A program made the position numbers and the translations under genes. Shown here piece by piece: positions 45,880 to 57,057 of a DNA stretch of 64,000 bases (position 1 is its first letter; each line of letters opens with the position of its first letter). The notes beneath the pieces are model-generated. The model had not been told where the DNA came from and ran no database searches. It was given only the letters and a program-made list of their open reading frames with translations. Source of the DNA: Porites lobata (taxonomy: Eukaryota > Cnidaria > Anthozoa > Scleractinia > Poritidae); assembly GCA_942486035.1 (NCBI GenBank), contig CALNXK010000373.1, positions 1 to 64,000 of the forward strand, in the 5' to 3' direction.

Positions 45880-46030
45880 GAACATTGGTTTTCCTGTGGT
45901 GCGGACGGACGGGCGGGCTGCGGGCGGTGTACGGTCACGTGATTACCAAATTTTCTCAGATGGGTAGATTTACTTACCCATGGTGCTCCGCAGGCGCGCT
46001 TCGCGCGCCAGAGCTCCGCTATCAATCTGT
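45880..46030. repeat. GC-rich interspersed repeat
   Basis: A GC-rich block with GGTCACGTGATTACC, a GGGTAGATTTACTTACCCAT palindrome and a GGCGCGCTTCGCGCGCC palindrome. I recall this as a common dispersed repeat of coral genomes; that is memory, not evidence from this window. Confidence 0.4.
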
Positions 46031-46222
46031 AAATAGACTGTTTAGTTTAATAACGACTACTTTTCTGGTTTAGGTAAATACGTCTGAAAGTTTTATGGCG
46101 GATTCTTTCAATTCATAAGTGAAAGAATTATTTCCCCCACTTGGTCTTCTTTTTCTTTTGTCTTCTTCTTTTGTGCAAAAAGAAAAAGAAAAGTGTGTAG
46201 TAAAGAAAACGAAAAGAAGAAA

Positions 46223-46299
46223 TGGTCCGTATGAGGATTGAACTCATGACCTTATTAAGTGTTATTAGCACAACGCACTGCCGACTGAGCTAACGGACC
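46223..46299 (-). tRNA. tRNA-Ile(AAT)-like gene, degenerate
   Basis: On the minus strand an acceptor stem GGTCCGT/ACGGACC is perfect. The D arm is TAGCTCAGTCGGCA, the anticodon loop reads CTAATAA (anticodon AAT), and the T arm ATGAG-TTCAATC-CTCAT is perfect. It is 77 nt before CCA, about three to five longer than usual between the anticodon and T arms, and the D and anticodon stems have mismatches. It could be a weak tRNA gene, a pseudogene or the head of a SINE; pyrimidine-rich DNA follows its 3' end. Confidence 0.5.
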
Positions 46300-46949
46300 A
46301 AACAACGCTTTAATGCATGGGTTAATGAGACTAAATAGTGCCGAATTATTCCGAATTTTTTTGTTAGAGCAGGATTCTGGATTCCACAAGCAAAAATTTC
46401 CCGTATTCTGTATTTCAAAATGAATAGTTTTGTAACTTACCTTATTTGGGCGAGTCTTTCATTGGACTGCCGCTGGAAACTGTACAAAATTAACAATGCA
46501 ATTCAGCCAGTCTAGATTGGTGAGATGTTGCTTCCAGGTACTTTCCATATCAGATTTTCAAAGTCGACCCCCGGTAAAGCGGGCACTGAAGTGGACTATT
46601 CAAAGTATGGACTGTCCATATCGAGAATAATTAAAAAGAGACTGGATAATTCTTGTCAGAAGTATAATGCGTCTTAAAGTGAAAACAGATTGTGAACGGT
46701 TTGAGAATTTTGGATGAATAATTAGTTGTCTGACTATCCGTCAAATTTGACGGATTTAAAGATAGATTATCCTTTTTGCATGGACGGATAAACAAAGTGT
46801 GAAAACGGCCGATATAATCGTACTAATTAAAAACTAAAGAAATGCATTAGAATGTAATGGAGATTAACGTGTCAAAAAGGTCTCTTAAGCCGTATTGTTT
46901 AGAAGGGAAGAACGGCCCTTTTATTTTCAAGGAGTCGATTATCATATTG
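46300..46949. other. Intergenic, no gene seen
   Basis: It includes a GGATTCC-type repeat near 46368-46410 related to 5910-6015. Nothing else is recognised. Confidence 0.3.
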
Positions 46950-46956
46950 GACTTAA

Positions 46957-47030
46957 GGTACAGCTTGCTCACTATAAAAAGACATTACAAATCTGAAGGA
47001 TTTAAGGAGAACGCCAAAATAAAGGTAAGC
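46957..47030 (+). promoter_or_regulatory. Conserved leader-exon edge and donor, copy 4 block
   Basis: GGTACAGCTTGCTCA is followed by AAAG|GTAAGC; the putative exon ends at 47024. If used, the intron to the copy 4 coding exon would be about 12.8 kb. Confidence 0.35.
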
Positions 47031-47172
47031 TTTGGTACTCTGATCACTGAGCACTCAAGGAACCCATACAACAAACGTTTTCTGCTTTGGACCCTCTTGA
47101 ATTAGGCCAGCTTGAAGTAACTCCTCTGAATGAATAGTTTTACTCGAAGACTCAAAGAGATCGTCATAATAT

Positions 47173-49121
47173 CCCTTGTAGAAATTAAGTATACTTTAAG
47201 TATACTTCAAGTATACTTTATATGTACTTCTCAGAAAAAAAGTACATTTGAAGTATACCTCGTTTGTACTTCCAGAAAAAAAGTATAAATGAAGTATATT
47301 TGGGAAATGTACTTCATTTATACTTCAAATACTCAAGTATACTTTAAGTATACTTCTTCAAACTTCAGTGCTTGTGAAAAATAGTTTCGCAAAGAAAAGT
47401 GTACTTTAAGTATACTTTGAAACTGAAAGACACATTCTGATCTGAGGATCTAAGAAGGTTTGTCCGGATCTTGAAATCACTACAAGACAAAAGTATACTA
47501 AAAGTATGCTTTAAGTATAATTTAACTTCAAAATACTATTCAGATCAAATCAGTTTTCTTCTATTAAGGACACAGTTGAGATCATGTAAATTAGACTTCT
47601 TCAGAGTGGTGAAGTATATAACAGGTTTCTAGATACACAGGGCACACATTAGCTGTTCAGTCGACTTCCTTCGATCGTAAGAAGATCATCCGCCGATCCC
47701 TGGGCGAAATGGCAAAGTCGCACAGTTTCATTCTGGTGATTTCTTTAAAGTCTTTCGTGGAATTTTTGCATTTGGGAGTAAAAGATACTGGATGTAACTA
47801 AGGCCCGCGTCGTTTTACCTCCTTTTTTACGAGGACCTTAAGAAATAGAGCGAGAACTCGAAGCAAAACCATCGCTCATCGTCGGACATCTTTACGTGCG
47901 AGGAAAGAAATGTATATATGAAGGTGTTGAATTACCGCTGACTTCCAGTACCGTCGGAACATATACGGGATCTTGTGGATTTCCTAATACGGTCATGTAT
48001 GAATCATTTACAGCATACCTAACTTCCATATATGGTTTTGGCGGGCGATACAGATTCGAAGGAACGTTCGTTGAGCTTTGCCGAGAGTGTCTTCAAGATA
48101 TGCTTGGAATATTGCCTTTAATTTATCTTCACAATTCGAGTACAATATGAGTGAAACTTGAAAAGAAAACAAAAGAAGTACACCATGACTGAATTTTGAC
48201 GATACAAGTAAGTTTTGGGGTGAAAAATGTATCGGTTCCAGTCGTTTCAATATATATCGATTCTTCTTTGCGAGTCATTTGCAAATGACACACGAGTTAA
48301 GCCTTAAGGTTTACAAAGTGAAAGCTTGTTTACTTCGCCTAAAGTGCAGTGTAAATTCAAAATATGAAACCCAAGTCTTGTTTTCGTTAGATCGCATTTT
48401 GTTCCAGTTTTTGTACGTAATAGGTAGACATATTTCTTTAATAAGGTAATGGCACAATTTACTTTGTAGCCAAAGAGTACAGATCTAATCATTCTTGTCT
48501 CTATTAAACATTTACTAAAATTAAGAAGAATATTGTGTGATGGTTCTAAGCAAGAAAGTTCAGAAAGAAACCTGTTAATATACATGCACCTTCCTTGAAA
48601 TGATCTCATTGTCAATAAAAATTTTACTAAAATCAAGAAGAATAATATATTATGGTAATCAAATGCAGTGAGTTCCTTTGATAGGAATAGAAAATGTATA
48701 TTTTTATGTTGTGGAAACCTATTCCAACAAGAATTGCTATATATTTTTTTGTAATTTCTTAGTACATTTGTATTGCTTTAAGTTAAGGGTAGTTTTTTTT
48801 GTTATATCAATAAATGATTTTACAATATAATTGATCCAAGTCTGATGTATCTCAGTGATTGATAAACATATTGCATTGAGTGTACTTTAAGTATATTTTA
48901 AGTATACTTGAAGTATACTTCCCATTAAGTATACTTCAAGTATACTTTCATTTAAGTATACTTTAAGTATACTTTTTAGGTGTCGAAAAGTTGTGTACTT
49001 AAAGTATACTTCTGGTAAGTATACTTAAAGTATACTTTAAGTACAAATGAAGTATACTTTTTAAAGTGTTTATCACCTATATAAAGTATACTTTAAATGT
49101 ACTGAATTTCTACAAGGGATG
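47173..49121. mobile_element. Element with ATCCCTTGTAGAAATT ends and AAGTATACTT subterminal arrays
   Basis: ATCCCTTGTAGAAATT at the left edge is the exact inverse of AATTTCTACAAGGGAT at the right. Inside each end, many copies of the palindromic decamer AAGTATACTT occur (about 47186-47545 and 48878-49110). The paralogous blocks at about 14330 and 33795 lack the element. The interior (47550-48870) holds open frames 47896-48150 (+) and 48304-48636 (-) that I do not recognise. Confidence 0.7.
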
Positions 49122-50219
49122 CCAATCTGTGACGCGACTATGATAGCCGGCAAAGATGTCTAGACGTTCCTTTTTTATTACTTATCCTAATTTTTTCACC
49201 TCCGCTGAGGTAAAGCATCTTACCTGGTTTTAACCCTTTCACTGCCAAATGGGGCCAAAGCTAAGCAAAAATTCAACAAAATTTTCAAATTTCATTTGGT
49301 AAAATGCTGAAGAACAAATAGTACCATGTGAAAGAACCTAACGAAGAGGTGTCATTTTAATGGTAACATTTTGTCCACGTACATAAGCAAAAGTTAGAGC
49401 GCATTATGAGACTACATGTACATCATTTAGCTCTGGCGGCGGTAGACGGGTTGAGGAAAGGGAAAATCCTGAATGGCGCTTCTCAGTTGTGTAATGCGTG
49501 AATAATTATGAACGATTACGCTTGGATGGACATGTGCCGTTGGTTGTAATTAGTTAACCATGAATAAAATACAGCTCAACTTCAAACATGAGAGCAGTGC
49601 CCATACTTTTTCCCCTTGTTAATAAGTAAACAGTACAACTGCTTTCAAGAAATTGTTCTCATCAGACTACTAAAGGAATGTGGCTTATTCATATGCCACT
49701 GAGCCAACAAGCTATGTATATTTAGTTCACACGGATCAACGATTCCGAACCCAGCTAAGGATATCATTTAGGGCCGTTGCAGCTGAATTAATTTATATTT
49801 AAAACTGATTTGGACTTCAACGCTGTTTTACCATCACATCCAGTCAAATCTTTATTATTGCAAAGGAGAGTTAGACCAATTTTGATGCATTAAAATTGTG
49901 TTTAAGTCATATCAAAATTTTCTTAAGAAATTAAAACAACTTAAGAATTAAGTTTCCAAGTGTGGGCTCATTTATATGGTTACGTTGATTTTTTAATACA
50001 GTAAAAGGTCTATAACCATTTAGTGAAAATCGCGTTTTTGAGCATTTTCAATAACCGCGGTTTATCTAAGCAAGCTTCATTATCCGCCGATGAGGTATGC
50101 TATCAAGATTTATCAAGCGTATCACCATTGTGAGATGCTAACAAAGCTCTGTACGCATAAATCTTCAGTTCCTTTTCATTCATAACTTTTTTAATCCCAG
50201 TGGAAAATGCAATTTGAGC

Positions 50220-50744
50220 GTCAATCAATCAATCACCAAATGCTTTATTTGCATGACCATAAAGGAATTACAGTATTGCAAAAGCTATTAGTCTAAATTT
50301 AAGTACTAATTCAACAGGGGCACCCAACGAGGATATAGTTCAAAACCACTTAACATAGCATTGTTGAACGTATTTTACTGATTCAAACGTTAGATATAGG
50401 CATATTTTTATCCCCTAAAAACTTTTCATCTGTTCGGATTTCCTAGCTGAAAGTCTAGTGACCCGAAAATTATAGGGATAAAAACTTACTTTATCGAAAA
50501 TTTCAGCCAGGAAAAGGCTCCCGAAAATTCTAGGTGGCCTTTTTTAGGGTCAAAATCCGTTAAAAATGGATGTTCGAAAATCCTAGGAGAGGCAGGCAAG
50601 CAAGAAATTTTGCAACAAATGCTCCGAAAATTCTAGATCTCAAATCGTCTTCCGAACAGATATTTTCGCGAAAATTGCCGTTGGGTGCCCCTGATTCAAC
50701 TAATTAGTACGTGCAAAATATTACAAAACGTTACAGTTCTCATT
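50220..50744 (-). mobile_element. LINE-D 3' UTR with nested MITE
   Basis: A (TCAA)n tract near 50220 marks the 3' tail on the minus strand. The UTR is interrupted by the MITE at 50315-50693, and the coding end with a run of (ATTC)n follows at about 50740-50755. Confidence 0.6.
50315..50693. mobile_element. MITE, CAGGGGCACCCAACG family, 379 bp
   Basis: CAGGGGCACCCAACG at 50315 and CGTTGGGTGCCCCTG ending at 50693 are perfect inverted ends. ATTCAA flanks both (50309-50314 and 50694-50699), a 6-bp target duplication. It is non-coding. Confidence 0.85.
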
Positions 50745-51917
50745 CATTCATTCATTGATATTAGTTTGGTTCTTAATTCAAAGCATTGCGAGATAAATGA
50801 AACTAATTGACACTTAATTAAATAATCAGAAGAATTCATAAGAAGAGATATTAAAATATCGTGTGAAAGTGATTTGAAGTCAGGTATTTTAGTTTCTAGT
50901 TTGGAGAAAAATATGTCTCTGATCTGAGAATAAGCCTTACAATCTAGTAAGAAATGATTTTCATCTTCGATTTTGTTACTTGTACAAAAGTGACATATCC
51001 TTTCATTGCGAGGAATGTTTTCGTATCTACCTGTTTCAATTCTAAGTTGATGACTACGTATTCTAAATCTAACTAATGCTTTTCTCGAAGGGCTTTTTCT
51101 TGTTAAAACTAAGTACGGCGAGGGGCTATAGTCGTCTTTGATTGTACAATAAAAACTGAGTTTTTGTGATTGTTGAAGGGTCTGATTCCAGTAAGAGACG
51201 TATTTATTTTTCATTATGCCGATATACCTATTAACTATGGAGTCACTCAATGAATTACAGGAAAAGTCATAGTTTAGATCATAGTAGTCAACCATTTTCA
51301 TGAGATTAGAGTAAAAGCTAAGTTTTTCCGTTATGATGAAGGTCAATTGAAATTTGTAAGGCCTGTTTAACTATAGAATCTTCATCTTTACCTCTCAGAT
51401 AGTCTAGGTAATTTAGAATCTTTTTATTTATATCAATGATCATGGGAAATTTACCGCGTTCAGCTCTAGAAGCAATGTTGGATGCCTTGTTATGTACTTG
51501 TAAATAACGTTTACAGAATTGCAAATGGATTTTTTCAATTGCAGAGCTGTCCCAGGACTTAAGATCTGATTTAACAAAAGCACCCCAAACTTCACTGTTG
51601 TAGGTTAGAATTGGTGAAATCATCGAGTCAAAAATCTTACACGCAAGTGAGGGCTTAAGACTATTCAAATCCGTGTGCCGCCTTAGGCTGAAGAGCGCGT
51701 GAAGAGCTTTTTGCGGAGATGTTCAAGCGAAAGTGTAAAATTTCCGGAAGTTGTAATGCGAGTTCCTAAGTAAGTATAGTTTTGGACGACGTCGATTACT
51801 TCATTGCCTAGGCAGAAGTTATGTTCACATTTTCGTGTGCATCGTTGAAAAATCATTATTTTGGTTTTCTTAGGATTTATTCTAAGCATCCATGAGTTGC
51901 AATATGAAGATAGTACG
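50744..51917 (-). mobile_element. LINE-D ORF2, C-terminal half
   Basis: Minus-strand frames give NYTYLGTRITTSGNF (thumb, 51683-51982), LTYNSEVWGAF (51318-51668) and a C-terminal zinc-knuckle-like CHFC...HFLLDC (50744-51346). They are separated by frameshifts, so the copy is dead. It continues at 57058 beyond the palindromic insertion. Confidence 0.8.
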
Positions 51918-53625
51918 TTAAGAGCGACTTTCTGTAAATACCACGGATAGGTGTGCAAGATGGAAAAATCGAAATCCCCCAAACTTTGTCACAACAAAGC
52001 CCTTTGGAAACTATTTTAGAAAATACAAGACTCAGTTCGTTTGACTTAATATTTTCCAAAATAATAATTTTTTTTAATTTTCACCTTCGAGAGGCCTTCA
52101 AACCAACGAAAAATGTGCTTGATACACTCGCTTCGTGAATGGAAACGGAAACTAATACCATGACTTCTCTTATATTAAACAATTTTATGATCCTTCCTTT
52201 CTACTTAAACGTTGTTACAATTTCAAAAGATTTCAATCTGATTTTTTAATATTTTTTCAAAATTACCCTCTAAATCAGCATTATCGCCACCATCAATTTT
52301 GCCATTTTTCAACGGCGAAAATCCCTTCCTGGTACATGGCTTTCATTAGAAAAATGGTATTCCAGAGAAAGAGCAATACTTCCCCTATCAATCTGTGAAA
52401 TAAAATTCTGGGGCAATTGAAACTGCGAGTTTTTACAACTGAAAACATTTACGGTACTAGCGTGATTTACGACCTCTGAACTTGTAGGTGTATTGATGAA
52501 CACAAGGGAGAACTTCGACAGCACTTGAAACTGTGGCGCAAATTCGCCCCTTTTCCGCCAGTTTAAACACCAAAAACGATTTTAGATTTCACGGTGGTAA
52601 ATTTTCAAAAGGAAAAGCAATTTTATTGAGCGAAAATGTGCTATGAACTTCTTGACTACAACACTTCCCTTACGTGCGTATTTGTTTACTTTTGCCGTAT
52701 TTGTAACAGTTATCATATATGTACAAACCGCTTTAGTGTCGGTAGCTATTCTTTAAAATGCTCTCATTTCTCATGAACCAAACCGTTATAGCTATAAAAA
52801 GGGAAAACGTTTTGACCTACCTCCCATTATTTGACAACGACCCGAATCCTTTACTTCCTTCAGCGAAACGAGATTGCGTGACAAAGAACTTTCAGACCCA
52901 GGTTATACCGCGAAGACAGATACCATTCCGAAAAAGACGCTCACGCGGCGCCTTCTGTAACTATAAAAGCAAAACATGTAAATAATCAAAATCCTCAGTT
53001 TCACTGACTTATCCGCTAGAGCGATTATGAAAACGTAAGACTAAAAAAAATATTTTCCACAAGAGACTATGAAGTGGTGGGCCCTTATAGTCCCTTACTT
53101 TCCATAAACGCCTGCTTACACATTTTGAGATACGCATATGAATTCCTTACTTGTATCCTTAGAAAAATGACATTGAGGGAAAAAAAAATCGCTGATTGGT
53201 AGTCTGAAATGTCATTCGTCCCTTCCCCCTACCCCTAAGAGGTGGCAGCCCGTTTCGGGGTGGGGCGAAGAAACGCAGACTGGACAGGTCGGGGCTAGAA
53301 AACCTGCATAATTTTAGAGTACCTCTGGTGCTAAAAGCAAAGCTTTCTGTACTTCTGGCAACCTCGAGCAAGTTTTGCATTTCTGAGCAACGTTTGGGAA
53401 AAATATAGGCTTATGTCAAGCCAGAAAAAAAAAAAGTCAAGTATGACTGAACCGCGCCCGTATAAGCGCCCCTAATGACTCTGGCAGGGGGGAGGGGGGA
53501 TTTTGAAATGGAGAAAAGGGGGCCTAGCTCTAAGCATACCGTCTGCGCTTTAGCTGTGAGTCTGCCTTGGAGATAAACTTCGCTTATATTTCTGAGCAAA
53601 TCTTTAAAGAAGATTGCAAGCCGTA

Positions 53626-54304
53626 TTGTTGCGTCCGTCTGAAACGCTGGAGCGGTGAAACCAGTGATCGCGCCCCTCGCACCTTGAAAAAAAACCGCTT
53701 TTTTTGAGAGAAAAGAAAGGAAGAAAGGAAACTAAAAAATAAAAAAAAGAAGGAAAGGCCGTTCGCACTAACTGAAAGCTATTGTTTTTTGCATTACTAT
53801 TGAAAATCTGAAAAGGAACAGTCTTACACACGTAGCCCTCGGGGCGGTACCAGGTGAATATATCACATACCCCATCGTTCCAGGTATATAACCTTTACGT
53901 AAGCGTAGGATGTAAGACACACTTGCGGATACGCGTAAGCATAACGTGAGATACCCAGGCGCAAAAAAATAACAGTGGCGCTACTAATGTTAGCTCCCCT
54001 AAAAAATGAAGCGTATTAACATGGGATTGAAAAGATATTCGGATATCTTCGGATAATTGATAGCGAGTTATTCCCAGTCCACGGACTTTCTCCTAAATTT
54101 TTCGAAAGTATTTGTTCTCGTAGAAAATCCAGAATTTCGAGATTTCTTGATAGTTTTATACATACGCTAATTATGAGATTCCTTTTCTTCTTTCCTAACG
54201 ATAAGTTAAATCGGTCAAGAAAAAACAGCTTTCAGTAAGTTAAAATAAGTTTTTTGAAGGCGCGATCTTTGGTTTCATCGCTGAGCGTTCCTGACGGGCC
54301 CAAA
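53626..54304. other. Centre of the giant palindrome
   Basis: An unpaired spacer of about 670 bp with no convincing gene. If transposition once needed an internal transposase, it has been lost. Confidence 0.5.
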
Positions 54305-54920
54305 TATACGGGCTTGCAATCTCCTTTAAAGAGTTGCTCGAAACTGTGGGCCAAATTTATTGCCAAGGGAAACGTACAACTGAAAAGCAGGCGGTATGCT
54401 TAGAGCTAGGCCCCCTTTGCTCAATTTCAGAGTTTCCCCTCCCCACCCAGCCTCCCCCTCCCGCCGGAGTCATTAGGGGCGCTTATATGGGCGCGGTTCA
54501 GTCGTACTTGACATTTTCTATCAAACTGGTCACTTTTTCTGGCTTTACATGTGCCATAACCTACATTTTGGCAAAAGGTTGCTCAGAAATGCAAAACTTG
54601 TTCGAGTTTGCCAGAACTACAGAAAATTTAAACACAAGAGGTGCGCTAAAGTTATGCAGGTTTTCTAGCCCCGCCATGTCTAGTCTGAAATGTTATGCGT
54701 GTCTTCGCCCCACCCCGAAACCTGCTGCGGCCCCGTAGGGGGTGGAGGGAAGGGACGGATGACATTTCAAACTACGACTTAGCGCTTTTCCCCCCTCAAT
54801 GTCATTTTTCTAAGAATACAAGTAACGAATTCATAATCATATTTCAAAACAAGCGTGATGAAAACAAGAGACTACAGTGGAACCTCGATTTAACGAAGGG
54901 CCAAGGGACTAACAAAATTT

Positions 54921-55385
54921 CTGAGCCACCCAACGACGATTTCCTTCTAAATTCATTGAAAACACTTTTCAGTGGTGTACCCAGAGTACTTTTAGATCTT
55001 TAGAAATGCATTCTAAGCGGGTTGTAAAATTTGTTCCTGTTCGGTCATCCTAGGGGAACTTGCATTGAGTATTTTCGAAATTACAAGGGCTTCAGTACTA
55101 TTAACGAAAGAGAGAATTTTTCTGATTCCTCTCTCAATAACATGTTTGAATCCGAACATTTTAGGTTTCCTCTTTTCTACGAAAAACTAGCCTACCCTGG
55201 GATGTAAAATGGGAAAAATTAAACTTCAGAAAATCGTAGGGAATTTACAAGATAACCTTCGAAAATTGAACAGGAACGGAATGGTCATCTAGAAATTTTT
55301 AGGCGTCCTCAAGCTATAGGAAATTCTAGGCAAATCTACTTCTCCGAACATATATTTTACAGAAAATAGTCGTTGGGTGCCCCTG
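54921..55385. mobile_element. MITE, CAGGGGCACC family, nested
   Basis: A degenerate left end CTGAGCCACCCAACG and an intact right end CGTTGGGTGCCCCTG. AAATTT flanks both sides (54915-54920 and 55386-55391), again a 6-bp duplication. Confidence 0.75.
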
Positions 55386-55421
55386 AAATTTGCTCGCTAT
55401 AACGAGGTTTTTTTTCATACC

Positions 55422-55864
55422 GTAAATCCCCTATTAAGCCCCCCTCCGGGGCTTATTTATTTCAAAGCCATTTGAGGGGGAGGAGCTTAATAGAGACGGG
55501 GCGCTTAATATATTTAATTTAGAAACCACGATGGTATCGGTTTTCCATAAAGAACTAGAATACAAAGTGGAAAAGCTCACGTACAGGAAGTTTTAGGTCA
55601 TGCAGCCGAGGATCATAATCAAATCCGAACTTCCAGTCGGTAAATAATTAACCATACCGGATCTGTCCACACGAAGTTTTACGGTCGTGATTGATTGATC
55701 CAGTCTTTCATTTATTAGTGAAGAATAATTAGGGGTGGGAAGCGGGTGCTTGATAGAGGGGGAGTGGGGGAGGGGGCTTATTAACTTTCTTCCCCTGAAA
55801 AGGGGGGGCTTATTAGAGGGAGGGGGCTTATTTGACAAGGGGCTTTGATTTAGGTTTTACGGTA
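55422..55864. mobile_element. MITE with TACCGTAAA ends and G-rich arms
   Basis: TACCGTAAATCCCCTATTAA near 55422 pairs with the TTTTACGGTA end near 55863. Purine-rich GGGGGAGGGGGCTTATT words lie inside on one strand. No target duplication is certain. Confidence 0.55.
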
Positions 55865-57057
55865 TATTTTACTATTATTGCTGAGGTAAAGAAAATCATT
55901 CGTAAGTTCTTTTGTCGCGGTTCCACTGTATAAGGGCCTACCCCTATATAGTCTCTTGACGAAAAAATATTTTTTAATGTTACGTTTTTAATGTTAAGTC
56001 AACGAAACTAAGGATTTTGATTATTTACATGTTTCGCTTTTATAGCTACAGAACTGTGTGCCGCGCGAGGTTCTTTTTCGGAATGGCATCTGTCCCCGCG
56101 GTATAACCTGGGTCTCAAAGTTCTTTGTCACGCAATCTCGTCTCGCTAAAGGCAGTAAAGGAAGGATTAAAATGTTTTCCTTTTTTATAGCTATAACGAT
56201 TTGGTTCATGAGAAATGAGAGCATTTGAAAGAATAGCTACCGACACTATTAGCCGTTTTGTACATTTATGTACCGAACGGCAAAAGTAAACAAATACGCA
56301 CGTAAGGGAAATGTTGTACTCAAGAAGTTCATAGCACACTTTCGCTCAATAAAATTGCTTTTCCTTTTGAAAATTTACCACTGTGAAATCTAAAATCGTT
56401 TTTGGTGTTTAAACTGGCAGAAAAGGGGCGAATTTGCGCCAGAGTTTCAAGTGCTGTCTAAGTTCTCGCTTGTATTCAGCAACACAACTGCAAGTTCAGA
56501 GGTCGTCAATCACGCGAGTACCGTAAATGTTTTCAGTCGTAAAAACTCGCAGTTTCAATTGCCCCAGAATTTTATTTCACAGATTGATAGGGGAAGCATT
56601 GCTCTTTCTCTGGAATACCATTTTTCTAATGAAAGCCATGTACCAAGAAGGGATTTTCGCTGTTGAAAAATGGCAAAATTGATGGTGGCGATAATGCTGA
56701 TTTAGAGGGTAATTTTGAAAAAATGTTAAAAAATCAGATTGAAATCTTTTGAAATTGTAACAACGTTTTTGTAGAAAGGAAGGATCATAAAATTGTTAAA
56801 TATAAGAAAAGTTATGGTATTAGTGTCCGTTTCCATTCACGAAGCGAGGGTATCAAGCACATTTTTCGGTGGTTTGAAGGCCTCTCGAAGGTGAAAATTA
56901 AAAAAAATTATTATTTTGGAAAATATTAAGTCAAACGAACTGAGTCGTGTATTTTCTAAAATAGTTTGCAAAGGGCTTTGCTGTGATAAAGTTTGGGGGA
57001 TTTCGATTTTTCCATCTTGCACACCTATCCGTGGTATTTACAGAAAGTCGCTCTTAA

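Larger units (their letters stand above)
46957..49870 (+). repeat. Transporter upstream block for copy 4, split by a MITE-like element
   Basis: Sequence at 46957-47174 and 49120-49870 matches the blocks upstream of copies 2 and 3 (for example GGTACAGCTTGCTCA, GAATGGCGCTTCTC and CCCTTGTTAATAAGTAAACAGTACAACT). It is now about 10 kb from the copy 4 coding exon because of later insertions. Confidence 0.7.
54875..55928. mobile_element. TA-flanked element with CAGTGGAACC ends (pogo/Tigger-like)
   Basis: CAGTGGAACCTCGATTTAAC at 54875 and GCGGTTCCACTG ending at 55928 are inverted ends with TA on both sides. The opposite arm of the giant palindrome (about 53065-53085) preserves the empty site. CAGTGGAACCTCG-type ends are typical of pogo/Tigger-like Tc1/mariner MITEs. 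Its interior is mostly other MITEs. Confidence 0.75.
51922..57053. mobile_element. 5.13-kb giant palindromic TTAA element inside LINE-D
   Basis: GAGCGACTTTCTGTAAATAC at 51922 is matched in reverse complement at 57034-57053, and TTAA flanks both (51918-51921 and 57054-57057). Removing the element and one TTAA rejoins the LINE reading across LQNCL/NVLSSY. The left arm runs to about 53625 and the right from about 54305, so nearly the whole element folds on itself. The right arm is longer because of a nested TA-flanked insertion (54875-55928). Mirrored open frames in the arms (for example 52758-52985 and 56021-56224) have no known domain. Confidence 0.85.
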
